Positions 1-7,804 of a stretch of 64,000 bases of DNA are shown piece by piece. Within the stretch, counting starts at the first letter, position 1. Every line of letters starts with the position of its first letter. This DNA comes from an uncultured Anaerolineae bacterium. Its GTDB lineage: Bacteria; Chloroflexota; Anaerolineae; Promineifilales; Promineifilaceae. A program made the translations under genes and the position numbers. Below the pieces are notes generated by a model. The model was not told where the DNA came from. It saw only the letters and a program-made list of their open reading frames with translations, and did no database searches. The stretch lies in assembly GCA_937943625.1 (NCBI GenBank), contig CALEAD010000034.1, positions 1 through 64,000 on the forward strand, read 5' to 3'.

Positions 1-173
1 GCAATTATCGGAAGCAGTGCGGCAACGGCGCGGGGGGGGGTGGGGAGGTACGTCAACTGCGTTACGGCCGTGTTGCTGTACATCACGTCTCCCAGGGCGT
101 TTGCTACCAATACACCCTCTGCCAGACCGTCGAAAACGCTCCAAGAAAGCGCTGAAGCCAGATTTTCGTTCAT
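1..173 (-). CDS. PAS-domain protein, N-terminal fragment cut by the left edge
   Basis: An open frame starts at an ATG (complement of 171-173) preceded by GGAGG and reads to the window edge. Its first ~40 residues (MNENLASALSW, then VFDGLAEGVLVANALGDVMY and NTAVTQL) look like the start of a PAS domain as found in sensor kinases. It follows the response-regulator gene by 74 bases on the same strand, which fits a kinase/regulator pair. The frame crosses a run of nine C (complement of 32-40). As read it gives a poor basic tail (PPPRRCRTASDNC), whereas one C fewer gives a more protein-like AVAALLPII. A homopolymer indel or slippage is therefore possible. The kinase identity is inferred only from the PAS-like start. 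Confidence 0.5.
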   Translation of the reverse strand, partial: MNENLASALSWSVFDGLAEGVLVANALGDVMYSNTAVTQLTYLPTPPRAVAALLPII

Positions 174-247
174 AACCTCCAGATACACCTTCGCACAGCT
201 ATCTACTTGCTGTACGCAATGCTTGCCAGACGGGCGAATTCACTCTC

Positions 248-1129
248 TCAATTCACCTGATCCAGGCGGCGCATTTCTGCCGCCATTTCCGTGATCTCGC
301 GGATATCGGTGAAACGCTGCGTCTTATCAGAAACGACGCCAACGGACAGACGCATCAGTGGGCTGATTGTGCCATCTGGCATTTCGATTCCTCCCTGTTC
401 CCGGTGGATAAAGTTGTAATGGGACTGGACCCCTTCGTTAAAACGGCTGCGCAGCGTTTCTACCATGCCTGAGACGTTGTTGCTGCGCGTGATAATAATG
501 AAGGTGTCATTGCTGGCGTGCCCAATAAAGTCATTCAGCGTTCCTTTGGCGTCTACAACCTCGTTCAATATCATGCTGGCAAAGCGCAGCACTTCGTCAC
601 CAGCCACAAAGCCGTACACATCATTGAAAGGGGCCATATGCTCAATGCCCAACAAAATGAGTGACCAATCCTTGCTGCGCATGAGTTCACGTAACTGATC
701 CTCAATCAGCCTGCCGCTGGGTAGGCCCGTTTTGGGATCGGTCATGTTCAGGCGTTGGTGGGTGCGAATGGCGGTGCGCACGCGCAATTTCAGCTCTTCG
801 ATGTCGAAGGGCTTGGTAATGTAATCATCCGCCCCCAATTCCAGCCCGGCAATGCGGTCGCTGCGCTCATCGCGCTGGGTGAGGAAGATAATGGGAATAT
901 GGCTGGTGCGCGTGGTTGTGCGCAGCTCACGGCAAACGGTGTAGCCATCCATGTCGGGCAGCATAATATCCAGCACAATCAGGTCTGGCAGCTGTTTGCG
1001 GCACTGTTCCAGAGCATCGCCACCGCGCGCCGCCACTTCTACCTGGTATCCTTGCCCGGTAAAGAAGATGCGCAGCATGTTTGAGATATCAAAATCATCT
1101 TCTACAACTAAAATTCGGCCGTTGCTCAT
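248..1129 (-). CDS. Response regulator with degenerate GGDEF-like output domain
   Basis: A 293-residue cytoplasmic signalling protein. Residues 1-120 form a complete receiver: acidic pair D11/D12, phospho-acceptor D54 in VLDIMLPD, T84 and K106 in ITKPF. A short linker leads to a GGDEF-type fold (about 130-290) starting with DPKTGLPSGRLIEDQL. Where GGDEF should stand the protein reads HASNDTF, so the catalytic and GTP-binding residues are missing and cyclase activity is unlikely. It could be a nucleotide-sensing or protein-interaction domain. The gene follows the acyl-ACP-reductase-like gene by 38 bases and precedes a PAS-type protein, so it is probably the regulator of that operon. Receiver certain, output domain probable, signal unknown. 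Confidence 0.85.
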   Translation of the reverse strand: MSNGRILVVEDDFDISNMLRIFFTGQGYQVEVAARGGDALEQCRKQLPDLIVLDIMLPDMDGYTVCRELRTTTRTSHIPIIFLTQRDERSDRIAGLELGADDYITKPFDIEELKLRVRTAIRTHQRLNMTDPKTGLPSGRLIEDQLRELMRSKDWSLILLGIEHMAPFNDVYGFVAGDEVLRFASMILNEVVDAKGTLNDFIGHASNDTFIIITRSNNVSGMVETLRSRFNEGVQSHYNFIHREQGGIEMPDGTISPLMRLSVGVVSDKTQRFTDIREITEMAAEMRRLDQVN

Positions 1130-1167
1130 GAGCTTCTCCCTTTGCTTGCCACAAGGGTACTAAATGA

Positions 1168-2283
1168 TTAGCAAATCGTCTGTGAATCTGTGGTTGATGT
1201 GGGCAGCCGTAAATGGTATGCACGCACTCGGGCAATATCTTCCTCAGATACTGCCTTTTCAAAGCTACGGAACCCGCCCAGCTTAAAGCCGTGCTTTGTG
1301 GCGATTTTATCAATTGTGAGAACTTGTGACAATTTTATGTCTTTACCCAGGGTGTAGGATTCGTAGCGCTGTTCCAGCGCCAGCGCCATAGTTTCCGCCA
1401 TGCAAGCATAGGCCATGCGTGGGGGAAAGCCAAAGTTGAAACCAAAATCTACCGCACCCGGCACTTCAACCATGCCCCCCTCAATTACCAGGACATCTGG
1501 CCGCCGGGTTGCCACCTGACGGGAAACATCACGCGGTCGCGCCACATCGCACACAACGGCCCCCTGGCGCAGGTGATGTGCCTCAATAACGGCGTCTACG
1601 GCGCTGGTGACGGTAATGACCAGGTGTGCCTGGGTCAGCGCGCTCATCTCGTTGCTGATGGTGACCTGGGGGCAGCCTGTGGCGCGCGCTTTTTGCGCCA
1701 CGTCTTGCAGTTTTTCCTGACGCCGGCCAATGAGTAGCAGGTGGGCACACTGGGGCGCTAGCATTTCGGCGCAGACTGCGCCAATGGCTCCCGTGGCGCC
1801 AACAATGGCCACGCAGCTTTGGGCTACGGGAATGTGCAGTTGCTGAGCGGCGGCGATGATGGCCTGTACGGCCGTTGCTATCGTGTAGCTATCCCCCGTT
1901 GTCACCGGAACCTTCAAGCGTTGGGCAATGGTGATGCCCCCGTCCCCCACGACTGAGGTAAAGGCGCCCAGCCCCAGCAATTTTGCCCCCAGTCGCTCGG
2001 CTAGCCTGCCCGTTTGCACAATTTTGCCGTAGGCGACCGCCGGCGGTACGGACATCATACGCGCCGGCGTCAACGGACAGGCCACAAACCAGCCATGCAA
2101 GAAACGGCCGTTGGCCGCAGACTGTATGCCCTTAATTTGCGAAATAAACACCGGCGGGAAAAACAAAGACAGGAAATCAATCAACCAAACCGGCAGCCTC
2201 CCCAGCGCCGGATACTTCCGGCTCACGTCACGCTTTGCATCAATCGGGTGAATGATAAAGGCAAAATTATCCTCGGTTTTCAT
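1168..2283 (-). CDS. Acyl-ACP reductase-like (fatty aldehyde-forming) NAD(P) oxidoreductase
   Basis: A 371-residue protein resembling cyanobacterial long-chain acyl-[ACP] reductase (AAR), which reduces acyl-ACP to fatty aldehyde. Visible matches in order are GLGAFTSVVGD (about 104-114), VTTGDSYTIATAV (127-139), a Rossmann motif VGATGAIG (161-168) and AYACMAETMALALE, whose Cys294 sits where AAR carries its acyl-thioester cysteine. It lacks the N-terminal sequence of AAR proper (starts MKTEDNFAFIIHPI), so the substrate may differ. No aldehyde-deformylating oxygenase lies in the window. The neighbours are a beta-helix protein upstream (27-base gap), a V4R protein and a hydrolase, which suggests lipid chemistry. 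It could alternatively be a shikimate/semialdehyde-dehydrogenase relative with another carbonyl substrate. The family resemblance is from recall, not alignment. Confidence 0.75.
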   Translation of the reverse strand: MKTEDNFAFIIHPIDAKRDVSRKYPALGRLPVWLIDFLSLFFPPVFISQIKGIQSAANGRFLHGWFVACPLTPARMMSVPPAVAYGKIVQTGRLAERLGAKLLGLGAFTSVVGDGGITIAQRLKVPVTTGDSYTIATAVQAIIAAAQQLHIPVAQSCVAIVGATGAIGAVCAEMLAPQCAHLLLIGRRQEKLQDVAQKARATGCPQVTISNEMSALTQAHLVITVTSAVDAVIEAHHLRQGAVVCDVARPRDVSRQVATRRPDVLVIEGGMVEVPGAVDFGFNFGFPPRMAYACMAETMALALEQRYESYTLGKDIKLSQVLTIDKIATKHGFKLGGFRSFEKAVSEEDIARVRAYHLRLPTSTTDSQTIC

Positions 2284-2310
2284 AACAGGACTGACCTTAC
2301 CAGGCAGCCG

Positions 2311-3636
2311 CTAAGATTTGGCGCGGGGGTACAACCTGGGATAAGGATATCGTTCGCGAAGGGTGTGGTGATCACTATCTTCATAGTACACATTCTTGGT
2401 AATATGCTGGCGCTCGCTAGATGCCAGCAAGACCACATCAGATTCAATGGTGCGCGCCGGGTAAATAATCAATCCTGAACTCAGGCGGCAATGATGACCA
2501 ACACACCCACCCAGGATGAGCAGGTTGGTTTCCTCCAGCGTACCTTTGGGACCAATTGTTTTCAACGGCCTTCCGCCCACGGCGCTGGCTGATTCATCCA
2601 CCCGATCCGCCTCCTGGCTGCCACTCAACACATTGAAATCCGTAAATGTCGTCCCCGCACCGATAAACGAGTCGCGCCCGATAACGCATAACTGCAGACA
2701 CGTATTTTGCGCCACCATCGTATTTTCCATCATCGTCGTCATAAACAGCGCCGCGCGGAATGGCAAAAAACAGCCATCACTCACCACACTCAGCATCAAC
2801 TGGCATCCCTGTGAAATGTTCACATTGCTGCCAATAATACAATTATCAATCACTGCTCCTGCGCCAATCGTCACATTATCCCCAATCGTAGTCGGGCCAT
2901 GGATCACAGCTGATGGATCAATCGTCACATTCCGTCCCACCTTCACCAGCTCCGAACAGGCCAACACTTGCCGCTGTTCCAAAACCGCGCGCGCCAGAAT
3001 TTTCAGCTTATAGCGCCAATCCTCATTAATGCGATCTTCATACTTTGCCCCCCGCGCAAATACGCCAAACAGAATATCCGCCACAAACAGATGAACCCAA
3101 TTCTGAATGACCACAAAAGCCTTACGCGGCAGTTGATAAACCAGGTCGCCTACTTCAGTCGCCATGTAAGGGGGAATATGATAATATCCTCGCTCGCGTG
3201 CCTCTGTGTCTATTACCAGCGGCTGAGCCACCACACTTTGTGAAACCCCCTTAGGCAAATACCACATATCTGCCAGGAGCAAATCCCCCTGGTGAAACAG
3301 CGCGCTTGTCAACGGCTTGACATGCTGTACAATGGCCGGATCATCCGTGCGAAAAGCTAGCCGCACCGGTTTTCCCCCCGCCCGACCTCGCGTGATAAAC
3401 TCGTCTACCAATTCCCGGTCAAAGAAAAGATTATCCCGGTGCACCAGGCATTCTACTGGTTCATTTTCAATAGATTGCGCAAACTGCCAGTTTGGATACT
3501 CTCGCTCCTCGCTTGTATAGTCGGCCAATACATCCCGTTGCCACAGCCAAAGGGGTTTATTTTGCACGCGCAAATCTCGCGCCGGTTCATTGTAGGGCGC
3601 AATGTGCGAGGTTTCTGTCAGGATAATGCGTCGCAT
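2311..3636 (-). CDS. Left-handed beta-helix (hexapeptide repeat) protein
   Basis: A 441-residue protein. The N-terminal ~220 residues (RIILTETSHIAPYNEPARDL, PLWLWQRDVLADY, later YMATEVGDLVYQLPRKAFVV) match no family I can name. Residues ~225-340 carry imperfect hexapeptide repeats ([LIV]-G-x4 pattern: VGRNVTIDPSAVIHGPTTIG, then IGAGAVIDNCIIGSNVNI), forming a left-handed beta-helix as in GlmU-type or acyltransferase domains. A second short helix segment follows near 385-410. Such proteins transfer acyl or nucleotidyl groups onto sugars or lipids, but the acceptor cannot be read here. It sits 27 bases upstream of the acyl-ACP-reductase-like gene and 75 bases downstream of the V4R gene, so it probably acts in the same pathway. 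Confidence 0.65.
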   Translation of the reverse strand: MRRIILTETSHIAPYNEPARDLRVQNKPLWLWQRDVLADYTSEEREYPNWQFAQSIENEPVECLVHRDNLFFDRELVDEFITRGRAGGKPVRLAFRTDDPAIVQHVKPLTSALFHQGDLLLADMWYLPKGVSQSVVAQPLVIDTEARERGYYHIPPYMATEVGDLVYQLPRKAFVVIQNWVHLFVADILFGVFARGAKYEDRINEDWRYKLKILARAVLEQRQVLACSELVKVGRNVTIDPSAVIHGPTTIGDNVTIGAGAVIDNCIIGSNVNISQGCQLMLSVVSDGCFLPFRAALFMTTMMENTMVAQNTCLQLCVIGRDSFIGAGTTFTDFNVLSGSQEADRVDESASAVGGRPLKTIGPKGTLEETNLLILGGCVGHHCRLSSGLIIYPARTIESDVVLLASSERQHITKNVYYEDSDHHTLRERYPYPRLYPRAKS

Positions 3637-3711
3637 TGCTAAATGATTTACCGGATATGGCCCTTTTGCAAAGATAACGCCCTGCGAAATACGGCTTACA
3701 AACTACAAGCC

Positions 3712-4356
3712 CTAAAGCAATGGCTTCTTAGAAATCGTAATCGTGCACGTTTCGTCGCCGCAGGCCATGCAGCTAACCTCTTCCACGCGAAAACGCTTGC
3801 CCTGGCTTACCCAATCCAGGCTTTGCTCTAGCACCCCTACTGCCAGGTGGCAGCATGGTTTTTCTGAAGTGCGCTGCCAACACATTGGACAGCGCTTAAT
3901 TACCCACAGGTAGCTATAGGCGTCTTCACCTAACTGCACCCGTTGATCGGTAAATTTGTTAAAGGTTTCGGCAAACATCTCCAGGCCAATTTTTAACTTG
4001 AGTCCCAGAGGTAGAATACGTGTGGCCAGGTCGGAAATGCCCAGGATAGGGGCAAACTCTTTTAGCGCATACTTCCACGTTTCACGCCCTGCGCGCAAGG
4101 CTAACCCCCTGCCGCCGCGCACACCATACATATCATCGAGCGTTTGTTGAATCAGGCTCACCTCGGTAAACGAAAAATGCAAGTTTAGGTTATTAGGCGG
4201 ATAGTTGTTTACCAAGTGGGGAAGATGCGCAAGATTCAAAACCGCATTAACACCGTGACGACCCATGATCTCTTCCATAGCCGTCAAAATAATGCGCCCC
4301 ATTTTGTTGGGGTAAAAATAGTTAACTTCTTGCGAGACTGTCAGCGATTTATTCAC
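3712..4356 (-). CDS. V4R-domain (predicted small-hydrocarbon-binding) protein
   Basis: A 214-residue soluble protein read from a GTG; an internal ATG at 4302 is the alternative, but the YFYPNKMGRI stretch before it looks conserved. The C-terminal half has the V4R signature: RCPMCWQR, EKPCCHLAVGVLEQSL and the closing VSCMACGDETCTITI, with cysteines suited to metal or cluster binding. V4R (4-vinyl reductase) domains bind small hydrophobic ligands in bacteriochlorophyll synthesis and in sensory proteins such as XylR/DmpR. No pigment genes are nearby. Its neighbours are a hydrolase (75-base gap) and the beta-helix/acyl-reductase pair, so a lipid-like ligand is the best guess. Confidence 0.7.
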   Translation of the reverse strand: MNKSLTVSQEVNYFYPNKMGRIILTAMEEIMGRHGVNAVLNLAHLPHLVNNYPPNNLNLHFSFTEVSLIQQTLDDMYGVRGGRGLALRAGRETWKYALKEFAPILGISDLATRILPLGLKLKIGLEMFAETFNKFTDQRVQLGEDAYSYLWVIKRCPMCWQRTSEKPCCHLAVGVLEQSLDWVSQGKRFRVEEVSCMACGDETCTITISKKPLL

Positions 4357-4431
4357 CAGTTATCACTACACAGGATAGGTCTAGTTATGCTCACAAAAAA
4401 GTGCCTTGACAAAGTTGACCGGCAAAGAGAG

Positions 4432-5244
4432 TTAATTGATGTTGTACTCAGGAGTCTTGAGGAAAACATCTAACGCTTGTATGAAGCCTTCCGGTTCATC
4501 AACCATGGGAAAATGGCGTGAGCGTTCCATCATAGAAATATGGTGGTTGCTCACCGACTCGCACAACAGTTTTGCGTTTACCGGGGAGACAATGTTGTCT
4601 TTCTTGCCGTAAATGCCCATAGTAGGTATCTGCAAATGCGGCAACTTATCCCGCAGGTCGGTTTCACGCAGATCGCCAATGCTGCGGAAGAAGGATTCTG
4701 TGGTGGCGCGTTGTACATCGCGGAAGATCATGTTACGGACCACTTTGGAATCCCTGGCGAGCAAAATGTGCATGATGGTGTTGAGAACAAAAGGGTAACG
4801 CCAGACCAGCTTGGCAATAGCGCCATACCCGGCCAGTTGTAAAAATGGGTTGAGCGAACGGCCGAAAATGGGGGAACCGACTACGGCAACTTTGCTCACA
4901 CGCTCCGGGTAGGTTAGCGCCATTTGTAGCGCAACCGTGCCACCCATCGAATGGCCAAAGACAGGGGTTCGCTGAATGCCCAGTACTTCCATGAACTGGT
5001 GCACCATTTCGACGTAGCCCGCTATCTGAAAAGAATTGACAGAGCTTCGGCTTGCAGTGGCAGAATCCCCAAACCCCCAAAAATCCAGCGCGTAAACGCG
5101 GTACTGACCTGTCTTGGCCAGAGCGATCATCGAATCGCGCCAGACGTCCCATGAATTGATCCAACCATGCAGCAAAATAACGGGCTGTCCCCGCCCGATA
5201 GATTCATAATGCAAGATACCCTGATGGGTAACAATTGAACTCAC
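4432..5244 (-). CDS. Alpha/beta hydrolase
   Basis: A 270-residue soluble hydrolase. The oxyanion segment is LLHGWINSW (24-32), the nucleophile is Ser99 in the elbow GHSMGG, the acid is probably the Asp of GIYGKKDNIV, and the histidine is in RSRHFPMVDEPEGF near the C-terminus, so the triad looks complete. This fold covers esterases, lipases, C-C hydrolases and haloperoxidases, and the substrate cannot be read from sequence. The start is a GTG just after GGTTGGA. It is the first gene of the minus-strand run that continues through the V4R, beta-helix and acyl-reductase genes, so a lipid or ester substrate is plausible. Confidence 0.8.
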   Translation of the reverse strand: MSSIVTHQGILHYESIGRGQPVILLHGWINSWDVWRDSMIALAKTGQYRVYALDFWGFGDSATASRSSVNSFQIAGYVEMVHQFMEVLGIQRTPVFGHSMGGTVALQMALTYPERVSKVAVVGSPIFGRSLNPFLQLAGYGAIAKLVWRYPFVLNTIMHILLARDSKVVRNMIFRDVQRATTESFFRSIGDLRETDLRDKLPHLQIPTMGIYGKKDNIVSPVNAKLLCESVSNHHISMMERSRHFPMVDEPEGFIQALDVFLKTPEYNIN

Positions 5245-5592
5245 TCCAACCTCTGTGTTGGTTACAGTGTATCACGCAACAACAATGCCCCCTGAGAGAG
5301 CAGAAGAGGGACTCTGCTATAACTGCGACGGCCGTTAAATGACACCACCTTGCGACTAATATCTGGAAATTGGCCGGGCGCTGGTCACCTCTAAGGATAT
5401 TAATCTATCTCTGTTGGCAAAGTAAGTAACAAATCATTGATAACAAATGACGCATAATAGTGCAAGCAGGCAGGTTTGATTTCGGTATGGTATCATTGCC
5501 CTGATGCTAAGGTTGTGAAAAGCTGGTAAATGAGCAGTTAACAGGTCGTATAAACAACAAGTAAAAGAAGCCGTTTGCCTCTCCCATTGTGC
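5245..5592. other. Intergenic region, no gene seen
   Basis: About 350 AT-richer bases between two minus-strand genes. It contains one ACGGCCGT palindrome (near 5331) and no convincing frame, tRNA or terminator. It must hold the promoter of the hydrolase operon, but I cannot single out -35/-10 boxes. Confidence 0.5.
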
Positions 5593-6132
5593 CTAAGCAT
5601 TGTCTGCATCCAGTTGTTCTAGAATTGAATAAAGCAGCTCTAGCAGCACGTTTTTTACACTCTCTTTACTCAGAGCCACACACGGCAACACCTTCACTTC
5701 AGGACGTAACCGCAAAATGATGCGCAAATCTTCTGGGTCCCACGCATCTTCCTGGTCTTGCTTGTTGGCGGCAACCACATATGGTGTGGATGCGTAACTT
5801 TCAAACGTTTCCAGAATCCGTTTCGCCTCGCGGAAGGTTTCTGGTTTTGTGCTGTCTACCATAACGACAAAGCCGAGCATCCCTTGCGAGAGAATGTCCC
5901 ACATGAAATCGAAGCGCCGCTGGCCAGGCGTGCCAAATAGATAGAGCACCAGGTCTTCATCAACAGTGATGCGGCCAAAGTCCATGGCAACTGTCGTGCT
6001 TTCTTTGATTTTCTCGGCGCTGCTTGTGATCTTGCGTTCTGTAGAGACAACGTCAATTTCACTAATTGTGCCAATAAACTCTGTCTTGCCTGAAGAGAAG
6101 GGGCCAGTGATCACCATTTTGACTGCTTGCAT
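5593..6132 (-). CDS. MglA-like Ras-family small GTPase
   Basis: A 179-residue prokaryotic Ras-like GTPase. The P-loop is GPFSSGKTEF (9-18), the G3 region FGTPGQRRF, and G4 is AANKQDQEDAW. TPGQ replaces the eukaryotic DxxG-Q, as in MglA-type proteins. MglA cycles between GDP and GTP with a roadblock (MglB) GAP and controls polarity or motility in myxobacteria; relatives elsewhere have unknown roles. No roadblock gene is visible nearby. The start ATG is preceded by AAGGAA. The DUF4388 gene lies 428 bases upstream on the same strand and is the likely functional partner. Fold very likely, role unknown. Confidence 0.88.
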   Translation of the reverse strand: MQAVKMVITGPFSSGKTEFIGTISEIDVVSTERKITSSAEKIKESTTVAMDFGRITVDEDLVLYLFGTPGQRRFDFMWDILSQGMLGFVVMVDSTKPETFREAKRILETFESYASTPYVVAANKQDQEDAWDPEDLRIILRLRPEVKVLPCVALSKESVKNVLLELLYSILEQLDADNA

Positions 6133-6560
6133 AATAATTCCTTCGTAACGATAGAGGTTCTCTGCAGACCTGTAAAGTGTTGATAAATGATCATGAACAA
6201 AACGCTAGATAAAATCTTGCTGCTCTGTCTGAGCGCATTGTTTTGCATAAATGGACATGACTTTTTGCAATTTGACCGCCGACTACCAACTATGATTTTG
6301 CCCGTGATGGGCGGTCTGCCAGCGGCCATCTGTGATCAAAAACTTGTAAAGTACCGTTTCTGGATAGGATGAAGCATGCCCATAGAATATATGGCAGACC
6401 TAACACCTTATTGGTTCTCAACATTCTCAGTCTGCCTGATAAAGAACCAGGTAAAGCCTGTGTAGATACAGCTTGTTTTGGGCACTACCAGTGATCACGA
6501 TATTTGGTGTGAACGTTGCTGGTTTGATGTGTGCCAACCAGGTAGCGGCAATAATGATGA
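6133..6560. other. Intergenic region, no gene recognised
   Basis: About 430 bases between the DUF4388 gene and the GTPase gene. I searched the minus strand for a roadblock/LC7 partner and saw no frame with that pattern; short frames here have no ribosome site or recognisable motif. The length suggests the GTPase has its own promoter. Confidence 0.45.
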
Positions 6561-7406
6561 TTACAAACTGCGAATCCGGTCAATCAATCGTGTGACGACA
6601 GAACGTTTTTCGGCGGGGGATTGTTCTGTTGGGGGCTTGGGCTTATCACGGCGCGCCCCCTTCATTGGCTCAGCTTCCAGCACGGGTTGTGGCTTGGGCG
6701 GCTGCACAAACTCAACCAGCCCGGCCTGGAGCATGCCATAAACAATACGGCGAATTTCAAAATCGCTCAGATTGTTAGCTCGGGCAATTTGTTGAATGCT
6801 GTTTCGCGGATTGACAAAGGAAACAACGCGCCATTCTTCCACCGTCAGGTTGATATTCCGCAAGCGTGCGTCTGGCCGGTCGGTAAAACGTAGCGAAGCT
6901 TCCAGATCTGGGATTTCTTCTTGTAAGATCTCCCATTCTTTCAAGCGTCTGCTGCCCTCCATGATGACGCTTTCCAGGTCTATGGGAATGGTAATCTGTT
7001 CAGATGGGGGGAGTTTGTTTGGATCAAAGCGAAACAGGCCATCTGCCCAGGTGAAGAGCCTGTACACGATGTCTAGTATGTGCTGGCGCACACTTTGGAT
7101 GATGTCGCTTTGGGTGACGTAGCCAGCCTGAACGAGAAGGTGGCCGAGTTGTTTGTCGGTGAATCCACGCGCTTTTGTTTCGATGATGCGGGCTTGTTCG
7201 CTGGAGAGTTTACCGGCGCTGTATAATACTTTTGCCAGATTGTGGGCATCTGCGCCAACGTGCGCATAGATGAGCTTCCCTTCGCGGAAGGAGATATGAG
7301 CGATTTCTGGCCCTTGAATAGTCAACGTACCCGTTTTGCGGGCAAGGTTAATAAGATTAAGTAGCTGGGTGGTGGAGAAGTCCCGCAAATTCCCTTTCAG
7401 GGCCAT
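6561..7406 (-). CDS. DUF4388 (PATAN-type) domain protein
   Basis: A 281-residue cytoplasmic protein. It begins ALKGNLRDFSTTQLLNLINL, followed by ARKTGTLTI and ISFREGKLIYA, the typical opening of DUF4388/PATAN domains found in regulators of gliding and polarity and in response-regulator output modules. Residues ~100-140 contain a second helical segment (GYVTQSDIIQSVRQHILDIV) resembling type II/GspE N-terminal helices, and ~190-235 a winged-helix-like stretch (QQIARANNLSDFEIRRIVYGML). The C-terminal ~45 residues are proline- and charge-rich. Its neighbour is an MglA-like GTPase, a pairing that suggests a GTPase-linked signalling module. The ATG start has GGGAAGAG upstream. Molecular function unknown. 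Confidence 0.75.
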   Translation of the reverse strand: MALKGNLRDFSTTQLLNLINLARKTGTLTIQGPEIAHISFREGKLIYAHVGADAHNLAKVLYSAGKLSSEQARIIETKARGFTDKQLGHLLVQAGYVTQSDIIQSVRQHILDIVYRLFTWADGLFRFDPNKLPPSEQITIPIDLESVIMEGSRRLKEWEILQEEIPDLEASLRFTDRPDARLRNINLTVEEWRVVSFVNPRNSIQQIARANNLSDFEIRRIVYGMLQAGLVEFVQPPKPQPVLEAEPMKGARRDKPKPPTEQSPAEKRSVVTRLIDRIRSL

Positions 7407-7619
7407 GGTCTTATGCTCTCTTCCCGGTTGGTTGATCTGGTGGGGTGGTGAGGCTGCCTGGTTTCATATTAACGTGCTTGCTCACGATATGGGGATGCCT
7501 GACCACAAATTTTGTTGATTTGACATATAAATTGGCATACGTTGGGCATTATACATGGTGTAAAAATGCAAGTCAAACAGGGGGATTGGCCCGTAGGTAC
7601 TGTTTTGACGGCCGTTAGC

Positions 7620-7648
7620 TTGTTGCCGTAGGGCAGTGAGGGTACAAT
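7620..7648 (+). promoter_or_regulatory. Sigma-70-type promoter of tRNA-Leu
   Basis: TTGTTG at 7620-7625 and TACAAT at 7643-7648, separated by 17 bases. The predicted start (~7655) lies a few bases before the tRNA at 7662. Confidence 0.6.
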
Positions 7649-7661
7649 AAATGGGCGCTGT

Positions 7662-7744
<83 letters not shown>

Positions 7745-7757
7745 TAGAGTTTGGAAG

Positions 7758-7786
7758 TGGCCCTTATTGCGGTAAGGGCCATTTTT
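7758..7786 (+). terminator. Rho-independent terminator of tRNA-Leu
   Basis: Perfect 9-bp stem TGGCCCTTA/TAAGGGCCA with a 6-base loop, followed by TTTTT. It lies between the tRNA and tilS and argues against the upstream TTG at 7751 as the tilS start. Confidence 0.85.
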
Positions 7787-7804
7787 GTTGGCAGGGTTGA
7801 TGCA

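Noticed and set aside
7751-7804. Upstream TTG start for tilS
   Set aside because: It lies before the perfect tRNA-Leu terminator hairpin, and the extension has no TilS-like sequence.
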